From Pseudomonadales bacterium (GTDB lineage Bacteria; Pseudomonadota; Gammaproteobacteria; Pseudomonadales; Azotimanducaceae): a DNA stretch of 5,683 nucleotides. Of this stretch, positions 1-5,180 are shown piece after piece. Under the pieces are notes generated by a model that saw only the letters and a program-made list of their open reading frames with translations, searched no databases and was not told the origin of the DNA. The position numbers and the translations under genes were made by a program. Where the stretch lies: contig JAPKEK010000192.1 in the NCBI GenBank assembly GCA_028822125.1, positions 1-5,683 of the forward strand, read 5' to 3'. Within the stretch, counting starts at the first letter, position 1. The number at the start of each line of letters is the position of its first letter.

Positions 1-28
1 CTATTGAAACGTATTTGATGACCAGCAA
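1..28 (-). CDS. Possible start of a further operon gene, cut off by the window edge
   Basis: Six bases beyond the stop codon of the toroid protein, the minus strand has a TTG followed by an open frame that would read M-L-V-I-K-Y-V-S-I before the window ends. The short spacing and the tight packing of the three upstream genes suggest the operon continues, and TTG is already used as a start by the preceding gene. However, only nine codons are visible. The purine stretch before the TTG (CAGG, two bases away) is too close to be a convincing ribosome binding site. The true start may lie outside the window, so no function can be assigned. Confidence 0.2.
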
Positions 29-34
29 GGCCTG

Positions 35-1108
35 TTATGAGCTGCCCGCAGGAAACTCAGCTCTACCTAGCAGGACAGGTTTATTTTGGAGGGTAAAAAG
101 CGCATGTCCACCTGTTATCTGCGCTAGAGCATCTGCGGCGAGCAGAACCGCACCCGCAGTCCAAGTAGTTCTTTCTTCAGGCCAGATTGCTTTATCAGGA
201 TAGACATAACCAGTCCAGTAGGATCCATCTTCCCTGCGGAACTGGTGAATCCAGCTGAATACCTCCACCGCACGCTTGTATTGCCCGATAGATAGAAGAG
301 ACATGACCAATTCACAGGTTTCGGCAACAGTCACCCATGGTTCGTCATTAACACAGCGGCAGCCGAGTTGGTCAACGACGAACTCGTCCCATCGGGCGTT
401 GATGCAATCTACGGCTTTCTTGCCCTGTATAACTCCGGTAAGAACAGGATAAAACCAATCCATGGCAAAACGTTGTTTGCTCTCCCAGGTCTGGTCAAAA
501 CTTTCGGGTCGGTTGGTTAACGCGTTACCCAGGGCTTCTCTCATCGATATCAGTTGCTCAGCGGGTTCATTGAGAACTTCCGCGATGTTGATGGCGCAGG
601 CCAGGCTCTTGTAAATAGAACTGCAGCCGGTAACTAAAGCATCTTTTCGTATGCCCTCACGGGAATCCAGTGCCCAGTAAATCTGACCTTGTTCGCCCTG
701 CAGGGTCGAAATAAAATCCATTGCTCGAGATACTGTAGGCCAGAATGATCTGAGGAAATCCCGGTCTTTAGTTATTAAATAGTGGTGCCAGATTCCAGTG
801 GCAACATAAGCCACGAAATTGGACTCGATTCGACTGGTATCTTCAGCCTTGAACCCTTTATAAGCGACGTACCAGCCACCGTTGTCGAGTTGCCTGTCTT
901 TCAGCCAGCCATAGGCTTGCTCGGCTTGCTTGTGTCTGTTGCCAATGGATAGAGCCATGGTGGCCTCAACATGGTCCCACGGGTCTGTTATACCATCATC
1001 GAACCAGGCAATGTCGCCACCTGGAGACTGTACGCAAGCAATATAATCTATGGTTTTTTCAAAGTAGGCTTGGGGATAGAAGCCCTTGGCGACATAAACT
1101 TTGGTCAA
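35..1108 (-). CDS. Alpha/alpha-toroid protein, prenyltransferase- or six-hairpin-glycosidase-like
   Basis: A 357-residue soluble protein with no signal peptide or membrane segment. It has repeated helical units marked by turns of the form Q-x-x-GG-x-x-W: QSPGGDIAW near residue 27, RQLDNGGWY near 72, QGEQGQIYW near 137 and RREDGSYW near 291. It also has PWDHVEA near 43 and a late ERTTWTAGAVLLAADAL helix. Such turns are typical of alpha/alpha barrels: protein prenyltransferase/squalene cyclase repeats and six-hairpin glycosidases. Automated pipelines would probably call it 'prenyltransferase', but I see no DDxxD-type or clear catalytic motif, so substrate and activity are open. The start is TTG at 1108, inside the TTGA overlap with the methyltransferase stop and preceded by GGGAG at a 6-base spacing, so translation is probably coupled. 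It is the third gene of the glycosyltransferase-methyltransferase operon. The fold assignment is moderately sure, the function is not. Confidence 0.82.
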   Translation of the reverse strand: MTKVYVAKGFYPQAYFEKTIDYIACVQSPGGDIAWFDDGITDPWDHVEATMALSIGNRHKQAEQAYGWLKDRQLDNGGWYVAYKGFKAEDTSRIESNFVAYVATGIWHHYLITKDRDFLRSFWPTVSRAMDFISTLQGEQGQIYWALDSREGIRKDALVTGCSSIYKSLACAINIAEVLNEPAEQLISMREALGNALTNRPESFDQTWESKQRFAMDWFYPVLTGVIQGKKAVDCINARWDEFVVDQLGCRCVNDEPWVTVAETCELVMSLLSIGQYKRAVEVFSWIHQFRREDGSYWTGYVYPDKAIWPEERTTWTAGAVLLAADALAQITGGHALFTLQNKPVLLGRAEFPAGSS

Positions 1109-1854
1109 GCTAGGCTCCCTTCAGATTTACGCTCTCGGTGAACGAAATACATGACAACACTCTTGCCTAGGATGGGATTAAGTAGGCTGTCGGCTATACG
1201 AGTTATCCATGGTTGCTTCATCAAGTCCCAGACCAGAAAGCGATGATATTGCTTTACTATCCAGTTTTCAGCCTGGGGATCATCTTCCTGCCAGAATAAG
1301 CATTTTAGCCACCAGTATGGCACATGTAATGAGTGGGCATAATGTTTATCGAATCTGGCAAAGCCGATAGATTCGATGTGGCCCTGGAGCTTCCTGGCAT
1401 TGAATATTCTCACATGGCCTCCCTCTACTTCGTGATAAGCTTTGCTCAGCATCCAGCAGACCCATTCCGGGAAAAATCTTGGCACACTGATACCCAGAAT
1501 TCCTCCAGGCTTGAGAACTCGTTTTATTTCAGTTAACACCAAAGGGTAGTCATGGATATGTTCGAGTACTTCTGAGCAGATTACTTTATCAAATTGATGG
1601 TCGGCAAATGGCAGTGACTGGCCATTGCCTGAAATAAAGGATAGATCCCTGTCAGTTTGGTCTGGTTGCTGGAAATCGGCAAATCGCTGCTTAGCTGTAT
1701 TGAGGTCGTTAATGGACAGGTCCAGGCCAATGGCAGATACATTTTTCAGAAGGTAGGCACTAATGCTATGCCGGCCTTCGCCGCAACCCAGGTCAAGAAG
1801 CTGATCTCCATGGGTCAGGGTAAGACGTTTAAAATTGATTGTTTCAAGGGACAT
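1105..1854 (-). CDS. Class I SAM-dependent methyltransferase (Methyltransf_11 type)
   Basis: A 249-residue cytoplasmic enzyme expected to transfer a methyl group from S-adenosylmethionine to a small molecule. The Rossmann-fold signature is clear: motif I LLDLGCGEGRHS at residues 19-30, the acidic ribose-binding residue in GLDLS at 43-47, motif II-like LPFADHQFDKVICSEVLEH at about 81-99, and the motif III helix/strand RVLKPGGILGISVP at 112-125. The region after residue 125 is rich in Trp, Phe and His (for example PYWWLKCLFW near 179-188) and probably shapes the acceptor site. Its specificity cannot be read from sequence. ATG at 1854 has GGGAG nine bases upstream and overlaps the end of the glycosyltransferase gene by 11 bases. 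Its own stop overlaps the TTG start of the toroid protein. Both junctions indicate one polycistronic message and a shared pathway. Confidence 0.93.
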   Translation of the reverse strand: MSLETINFKRLTLTHGDQLLDLGCGEGRHSISAYLLKNVSAIGLDLSINDLNTAKQRFADFQQPDQTDRDLSFISGNGQSLPFADHQFDKVICSEVLEHIHDYPLVLTEIKRVLKPGGILGISVPRFFPEWVCWMLSKAYHEVEGGHVRIFNARKLQGHIESIGFARFDKHYAHSLHVPYWWLKCLFWQEDDPQAENWIVKQYHRFLVWDLMKQPWITRIADSLLNPILGKSVVMYFVHRERKSEGSLA

Positions 1855-3133
1855 TGGCAGGGGCTCCCGGAATAGCGCGGTACAGGGTGGCTATGGCATC
1901 GGCTGCGCGTGCCCAGCTGAATTTTTTCAGTATTCGCTTGCGAGCATGTTGGCCCAGTGATTTCCGCTTTTCGGGAGAGTCCAGCAGGCCATTAATAGCA
2001 AGTGCGATGGCTTCTCTGCTCCGGGTTGGCACAATGATACCGCAGTCACCAATGACTTCAGGTAAGGCCCCGCCATCGGTTGAGATAACCGGCAAGCCAC
2101 AAGCCATGGCTTCGGCAGCGGGTAGTCCAAACCCTTCATAAATAGAAGGAACAACGACGATACAGGCCTGGGCATAGAGTTGTACCATTTCAGCTGCTGT
2201 GACCTGGCTGTGTATGCTAATTTGGTTCTGTATGTTCAGAGCCCTGATAAGCTTGTCTGATTCACCGTCCTGTTTTAAGTTTCCAATCAGGCACAGTTCT
2301 ATTTCCGGGTGCGTGGATTTGACAATGGCGATAGCTTCCAGCAGATAGTTAATACCCTTAAGGGGTGCATCAGCGCTGGCGGTCGTCATGATAGTGAAGG
2401 GTTTGCGGGCGATATTGTCCAGAGGCTTGAATAGCTCTGTATCGATGCCATTGTGAACGACGTCGATGGACCCTGGGGCAATATCAAACGCCGCTGCGAT
2501 GTCCTGCTGCGCTGCACGGGAAACGGTAACGATGTGTTTGAGCCTGGGAACGACCTTCTTTTGCATTCGCAGAAAAGAGTGCCATCTTTTTATCAGCAGA
2601 CGCATACCCCAGTGTTTGGTTTGCGATAAAGCGATTTTCAAGTCGCTTGTAATAGGGTGATGAATGGTGGTCAACACTGGATAGCCCAGTTCTTGAAGTT
2701 TCAATACACCGTAACAGAGACTTTGATTATCGTGAATGATGTCATAGTGGGGCTTGTTAATTTTAAAGTGATGGACCAGTCGGCGGCCGAAAGTATAAGG
2801 TTCAGGAAAGCCACCGGTTAAAGTGCTGAAATATTCGAAGCTGTCGGTGAGAGATAACAGGATATTGGGCCGGAAGGCGGAAACGTGGTCCATTTCGGCG
2901 TAGAGATCCAGGCTCGGTAAGGTGATGAGTCCTACCCGGGGATCCAGGTCGGGGTAGGGTGGCCCTGAGATTACATCGACTTCATGACCTGCCTCGACCA
3001 GGGCCTGGCTGAGATAACGGATGTAGATACCCTGTCCACCACTATAGGGATTGCTGCGATAGCCCAGCAGGCAGATCTTCAAAGGCTTTAGCACATGGCC
3101 GGCACCGGATGGGCCCGGGTTTCCTTGAGGCAC
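1844..3133 (-). CDS. Glycosyltransferase family 4 (GT-B fold)
   Basis: Retaining GT-B glycosyltransferase that moves a sugar from a nucleotide sugar to an unknown acceptor, probably in the cytoplasm or at the inner membrane face. With a GTG start at 3133 it has 429 residues. The N-terminal domain opens with KICLLGYRSNPYSGGQG (about residues 19-35), the glycine-rich acceptor-side loop of GT4 enzymes. The C-terminal domain carries VVHNGIDTELF (about 225-235) and the E-x7-E motif EGFGLPAAE (E333 and E341), followed by G-x-P-V-I-S-T-D-G-G-A-L-P-E. The start is uncertain. GTG 3133 has AGGA six bases upstream. TTG 3181 gives 445 residues with no visible ribosome binding site. GTG 3094 would begin right at the conserved fold. 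The extra N-terminus is Pro/Gln/Gly-rich and probably disordered. No ATG is available. It is the first gene of the operon, divergent from metR. Confidence 0.92.
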   Translation of the reverse strand: MPQGNPGPSGAGHVLKPLKICLLGYRSNPYSGGQGIYIRYLSQALVEAGHEVDVISGPPYPDLDPRVGLITLPSLDLYAEMDHVSAFRPNILLSLTDSFEYFSTLTGGFPEPYTFGRRLVHHFKINKPHYDIIHDNQSLCYGVLKLQELGYPVLTTIHHPITSDLKIALSQTKHWGMRLLIKRWHSFLRMQKKVVPRLKHIVTVSRAAQQDIAAAFDIAPGSIDVVHNGIDTELFKPLDNIARKPFTIMTTASADAPLKGINYLLEAIAIVKSTHPEIELCLIGNLKQDGESDKLIRALNIQNQISIHSQVTAAEMVQLYAQACIVVVPSIYEGFGLPAAEAMACGLPVISTDGGALPEVIGDCGIIVPTRSREAIALAINGLLDSPEKRKSLGQHARKRILKKFSWARAADAIATLYRAIPGAPANVP

Positions 3134-3262
3134 TGTTTGTCCTGGAGGTTGCTGAGTCTTGTTACATTCTGCTGCGGTCAATGCTGGGTATCCACAAAAG
3201 ACAGCTATGTTACCGATTTAGGATGAAAATGCGAATGACTCGTGCAGCCTGGTTGTCGATAT

Positions 3263-3291
3263 TTGAATTGCTCCCTTTGAATCGGTATATT
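3263..3291 (+). promoter_or_regulatory. Candidate metR promoter
   Basis: TTGAAT (3263-3268, four of six at -35) is separated by an ideal 17 bases from TATATT (3286-3291, five of six at -10). This predicts a start near 3298 and a leader of about 50 bases. The MetR operator would lie inside that leader, consistent with autorepression. The whole intergenic stretch is clearly AT-richer than the flanking genes. A direct repeat TTTGAAT occurs at 3262-3268 and 3276-3282, 14 bases apart, and may be an additional half-site for a regulator. Confidence 0.5.
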
Positions 3292-3311
3292 GTGAATAAT
3301 TTTAATGTAAA
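3284..3311 (-). promoter_or_regulatory. Candidate promoter of the glycosyltransferase operon
   Basis: On the minus strand TTTACA (3311-3306, five of six matches to the -35 consensus) is followed after 16 bases by TATACC (3289-3284, four of six at -10). Transcription would start near 3277, giving a leader of about 140 bases to GTG 3133. Its -10 element overlaps the -10 of the candidate metR promoter on the other strand, so the two would compete for polymerase. The MetR operator is centred about 53 bases upstream of the predicted start, a position from which LysR-type proteins commonly activate. This was identified by eye only. Confidence 0.4.
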
Positions 3312-3323
3312 AGATAGAAATCA

Positions 3324-3336
3324 TGAATATTATTCA
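3324..3336. promoter_or_regulatory. MetR operator, perfect TGAA-N5-TTCA
   Basis: TGAATATTATTCA matches the published MetR consensus TGAANNNNNTTCA at every defined position and is fully palindromic apart from its centre. Its right end touches the metR Shine-Dalgarno (AAGGA, 3336-3340). In enterobacteria MetR binds such boxes between metR and its divergent target and represses its own gene. The same arrangement here supports both the MetR identification and autoregulation. It could also serve the divergent glycosyltransferase operon. Confidence 0.75.
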
Positions 3337-3348
3337 AGGATGTGACGC

Positions 3349-4305
3349 GTGATAGAACTGCGCCACCTTAAAACCTTACAGGCGCTTCGGGAAACTGGAA
3401 GTTTAGTTGAGGCAGCCGATAGATTGTATTTGACTCAGTCTGCCCTTTCTCACCAGATTAAGGATTTGGAAGATAGGCTTGAATGCAAACTGTTTGCCCG
3501 TAAAACAAGACCTCCCAGGTTTACCAGTGCAGGCCGGCTGCTGTTGACTCTGGCTGATGAAGCGGTTCCGCTGTTTAAGACGGCTGAACGGGATATTGCC
3601 CGGCTTTCAGGGGGAGAAGCGGGTCGTCTGCACATCTGCATAGAATGCCACAGTTGCTTTCAATGGTTGGTGCCCTGTATCAATCGTTATCGCGTAAATT
3701 GGCCTGAAGTTGAGCTGGATTTATCGGGGGGATTCAATTTTACGCCATTTCCAGCGTTGTCAAGGGGTGATATTGATCTGGTGATCACTTCCGATCCCAT
3801 TGAAATGGCTGGCATTCATTATGTTCCCCTTTTTCACTATGAAGCCATGCTGGCACTGGCCAAGAATCACCGGCTGACTAAGCGAGGTTATGTCACACCG
3901 GATGAAATGGCTGGTGAAACGCTGATTACCTATCCCATCGATCGTAATCGACTGGATATTTTCACCCGATTTTTGGATCCTTATGATCTGGAACCCGAAA
4001 ATACGCGTACCGCTGAACTTACTCCAATGATGGTGCAGCTCGTTGCCAGTGGGCGCGGTGTCGCCTGCTTGCCGAATTGGGCCTTGACAGAGTACCTGGA
4101 CTCGGACGTCATTACCGCGAGAAAGCTTGGCCCGGATGGTCTGTGGTGCAAGCTGTATGCTGCCATTCGTGAGGAGCAGTTGGATACGCCTTTTATGGAG
4201 GACTTCCTAACAACTGCGGTAGTGAGCAGTTTCGACTCCTTGAGTGGTATCGTCAGGATTAATGATAACGAAGAGGGACCCGGCGAGGTACCGCGGACGA
4301 CATAG
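3349..4305 (+). CDS. metR: LysR-family transcriptional regulator MetR
   Basis: A 318-residue DNA-binding activator/repressor of methionine biosynthesis that, in enterobacteria, senses homocysteine and controls metE, metH, glyA and metR itself. The N-terminal winged helix-turn-helix covers residues 1-60, with LKTLQALRETGSLVEAA and the recognition helix TQSALSHQIKDLE (29-41). A linker helix follows, then the effector domain from about 93. Segments that match E. coli MetR from memory are IECHSCFQWL (98-107), DIDLVITSD (141-149), TLITYPIDRNRLD (191-203) and LWCKLYAAIRE (265-275). The length agrees with the 317-residue E. coli protein; the last 20 residues are acidic, charged and not conserved. 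GTG is the start, with AAGGA eight bases upstream, and it reproduces the family N-terminus MIE-x-x-HLKTLQALR. It stands alone and ends at a strong terminator. Unlike the classical arrangement, no metE is divergent from it. Confidence 0.95.
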   Translation: MIELRHLKTLQALRETGSLVEAADRLYLTQSALSHQIKDLEDRLECKLFARKTRPPRFTSAGRLLLTLADEAVPLFKTAERDIARLSGGEAGRLHICIECHSCFQWLVPCINRYRVNWPEVELDLSGGFNFTPFPALSRGDIDLVITSDPIEMAGIHYVPLFHYEAMLALAKNHRLTKRGYVTPDEMAGETLITYPIDRNRLDIFTRFLDPYDLEPENTRTAELTPMMVQLVASGRGVACLPNWALTEYLDSDVITARKLGPDGLWCKLYAAIREEQLDTPFMEDFLTTAVVSSFDSLSGIVRINDNEEGPGEVPRTT

Positions 4306-4331
4306 GGTTTCTTCCAGGCGGCTATTCCGAT

Positions 4332-4376
4332 AAGAAAAAGCCCCTGGATACTTTCATACCCAGGGGCTCTGTCTTT
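4332..4376. terminator. Bidirectional rho-independent terminator
   Basis: A perfect 9-bp GC-rich stem (AGCCCCTGG at 4339-4347 with CCAGGGGCT at 4360-4368) closes a 12-base loop. On the plus strand it is followed by CTGTCTTTTCTT and serves metR, ending about 35 bases after the stop codon. On the minus strand it is followed by TTTTTCTTA, an even better U-tract, and would end transcripts coming from the right, including the small-RNA candidate and any read-through from the flavoprotein operon. Confidence 0.9.
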
Positions 4377-4382
4377 TCTTAC

Positions 4383-4420
4383 GGGAGCATACTCCGAGCT
4401 ACTGTAACTCGGAGGCTCCC
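4383..4420 (-). repeat. Thirteen-bp bulged hairpin between Shine-Dalgarno and terminator
   Basis: GGGAGC (4383-4388) and CTCCGAG (4392-4398) pair perfectly with GCTCCC (4415-4420) and CTCGGAG (4408-4414), with a three-base ATA bulge on one side and a nine-base loop. There is no run of T directly after it on the minus strand and only TTTATAG on the plus strand, so it is a poor terminator. It is more likely a structural stem of the small-RNA candidate, perhaps protecting its 3' half or presenting a loop for pairing. Confidence 0.7.
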
Positions 4421-4440
4421 TTTATAGACTGACTATTGAT
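4399..4440 (-). other. Possible 13-codon mini-ORF starting at ATC
   Basis: If translation began at the ATC placed seven bases after GGAGG, the peptide would be (M/I)NSQSIKGASELQ, ending at a TAG in the loop of the downstream hairpin. Non-canonical ATT/ATC starts are rare but known (infC uses ATT). The same codons lie at the end of a longer open frame whose remainder runs through the flavoprotein gene and has no support as a protein. This may equally be a decoy ribosome site with no product. Confidence 0.15.
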
Positions 4441-4441
4441 G

Positions 4442-4456
4442 GGATCACCTCCTTTA
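4442..4456 (-). promoter_or_regulatory. Extended Shine-Dalgarno complementary to the 16S 3' end
   Basis: The minus strand reads TAAAGGAGGTGATCC. Thirteen consecutive bases, AAGGAGGTGATCC, are the exact complement of the usual gammaproteobacterial 16S rRNA 3' tail, much longer than ordinary ribosome binding sites. Seven bases after GGAGG, where a start codon is expected, the codon is ATC rather than ATG, GTG or TTG. A GTG lies inside the element itself and would give only eight codons. Confidence 0.6.
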
Positions 4457-4477
4457 CGTTCAGGGTGTTGAAAGGAG
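4449..4477 (-). repeat. Inverted repeat masking the extreme Shine-Dalgarno
   Basis: In the minus-strand transcript CUCCUUU (4477-4471) is perfectly complementary to AAAGGAG (4455-4449), with a 15-base loop between them. The 3' arm is the core of the Shine-Dalgarno-like segment, so folding would hide it from the ribosome. Within the loop a TTCA-N6-TGAA arrangement could form a smaller competing stem. The layout resembles a translational switch, but this is inferred from complementarity alone. Confidence 0.55.
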
Positions 4478-4531
4478 CGCCTTAGGTTCCCCCTGGTCAG
4501 AACTTGTTGGCGGCGAGAAATCGATGTAGTT

Positions 4532-4560
4532 AATTTAAAGTTGAATGGGACGGCTGTCAA
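4532..4560 (-). promoter_or_regulatory. Strong sigma-70-like promoter behind the flavoprotein gene
   Basis: TTGACA (4560-4555) is a perfect -35 hexamer. After exactly 17 bases comes TAAATT (4537-4532, four of six matches at -10; an overlapping TTAAAT with 16-base spacing is an alternative). It starts 16 bases after the stop codon of the flavoprotein gene and faces a region with no ordinary gene, only RNA-structure elements and a terminator. That placement suggests it drives a small RNA or very short message. Confidence 0.6.
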
Positions 4561-4576
4561 AGTGTTTTTGATAGCG

Positions 4577-5164
4577 CTATGGCACAAGGGTTTCGGTTGA
4601 CCAGCTGGTTTCTTTTTTTGTATGGCGTTCTCGGAAATGAGGCTCTTCATTCTGAGTCAGTCGCAGGTAATCAACTTGCTGGATTTCAACGGTAAAAGCA
4701 CCAGCCGACGAAGGCATCTTAAGTTCTTCTGCGGGTGTTTGCTTACCGAGGATTTTCAGGCCATCTGTTAACACTGTTCGTGATTCAATGGGTCCGCTCT
4801 GCGGGTGGCCTGATTGATAGAAGTAGTCTAAAAGCTTACTTTTGTCAGGGCGACGCTGCCAATCGTTTTCAAGGCTGTCCTGGGCAAGGGCGCAGCAATT
4901 ACCTGAGAGTCGATACTGAATCTGGATGCTGGGATACCACAGGAGTATCTGACAGCAGGGGTTGGCTGTCAGTATCCCCCATTTGGGGCTGGTTTTATTG
5001 GAAAATAAGGTCAGTGAGCTGTCAGAAATTGATCTTAGAACCAGCGTTCTGACACTCGGCAGTCCGTTTTGATCAGCCAGTGCAAAGTAGCATACATTGT
5101 GATTGGGATCAGCCAGCGCTTTGGCTCGTTCCAGATCATTTTGTAATTGCAGCAATATTGTCAT
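4577..5164 (-). CDS. Pyridoxamine 5'-phosphate oxidase-like flavin split-barrel protein
   Basis: A 195-residue FMN-binding split-barrel protein of the PNPOx superfamily, most like the shorter Alr4036-type branch. Features matching PdxH from memory are RTLVLRSI (39-46, cf. the R-M-V-L-L-K strand), FSNKTSPK (54-61, the FMN-phosphate loop with its terminal Lys), a second barrel strand IQYRLSGN (82-89), and a C-terminal W-S-x-x-x-L-x-P. E. coli PdxH has 218 residues, so the N-terminus is shorter. The PLP-contacting R-x-H and final R-L-x-P of PdxH are not conserved (HFR near 176-178, ETLVP at the end), so true pyridoxamine oxidase activity is doubtful. ATG 5164 is chosen, with GAG seven bases upstream. 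A TTG at 5215 would overlap the preceding gene and add non-homologous residues. It is probably co-transcribed with the 89-residue protein, 16 bases upstream. Confidence 0.88.
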   Translation of the reverse strand: MTILLQLQNDLERAKALADPNHNVCYFALADQNGLPSVRTLVLRSISDSSLTLFSNKTSPKWGILTANPCCQILLWYPSIQIQYRLSGNCCALAQDSLENDWQRRPDKSKLLDYFYQSGHPQSGPIESRTVLTDGLKILGKQTPAEELKMPSSAGAFTVEIQQVDYLRLTQNEEPHFRERHTKKETSWSTETLVP

Positions 5165-5180
5165 GTTAATCTCATTGTTT

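Larger units (their letters stand above)
4332..4525 (-). ncRNA. Candidate small RNA or mini-mRNA with 16S-complementary segment
   Basis: This interval has all parts of an independent transcription unit on the minus strand and no convincing gene. A TTGACA-17-TAAATT promoter lies just after the flavoprotein stop codon and predicts a start near 4525. A strong intrinsic terminator ends it near 4332, giving about 190 nucleotides. In order the RNA would hold: a G-rich CCAGGGGG stretch (4496-4489), a hairpin that pairs CUCCUUU with AAAGGAG (4477-4449), a perfect 13-nt complement to the 16S rRNA 3' tail, a 13-bp bulged hairpin (4420-4383) and the terminator. I do not recognise it as any known RNA family. 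It is clearly not 6S, 4.5S, tmRNA or RNase P by eye. Alternatives are a 3'-UTR-derived small RNA of the flavoprotein operon, or a leader for a tiny peptide. Transcription is inferred. Confidence 0.5.

Noticed and set aside
1839..2141. Plus-strand open frame of 100 codons
   Set aside because: It is antisense to the conserved C-terminal half of the glycosyltransferase, including the E-x7-E motif, and is therefore a shadow.
4383..4420. Second terminator for metR
   Set aside because: The stem is long, but the following bases (TTTATAG) are a weak U-tract and a much better terminator lies upstream at 4339-4368.
4441..4457. Plus-strand GGATCACCTCCTTTA as a remnant of a 16S rRNA gene
   Set aside because: Only the terminal 13 bases match. 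The upstream bases show nothing of the conserved 16S 3' region, so it is better read as a minus-strand anti-16S segment.
4399..4650. Minus-strand open frame of 83 codons overlapping the flavoprotein 3' end
   Set aside because: It overlaps the well-supported flavoprotein in another frame, is Lys/Arg/Gln-rich without domain character, and runs through the promoter and hairpins of the small-RNA candidate. Only its last 13 codons are of interest, for the separate reason of the Shine-Dalgarno placement.
4735..5052. Plus-strand open frame of 105 codons
   Set aside because: It lies wholly antisense to the flavoprotein gene, has no ribosome binding site or promoter, and its composition is that of a shadow frame.
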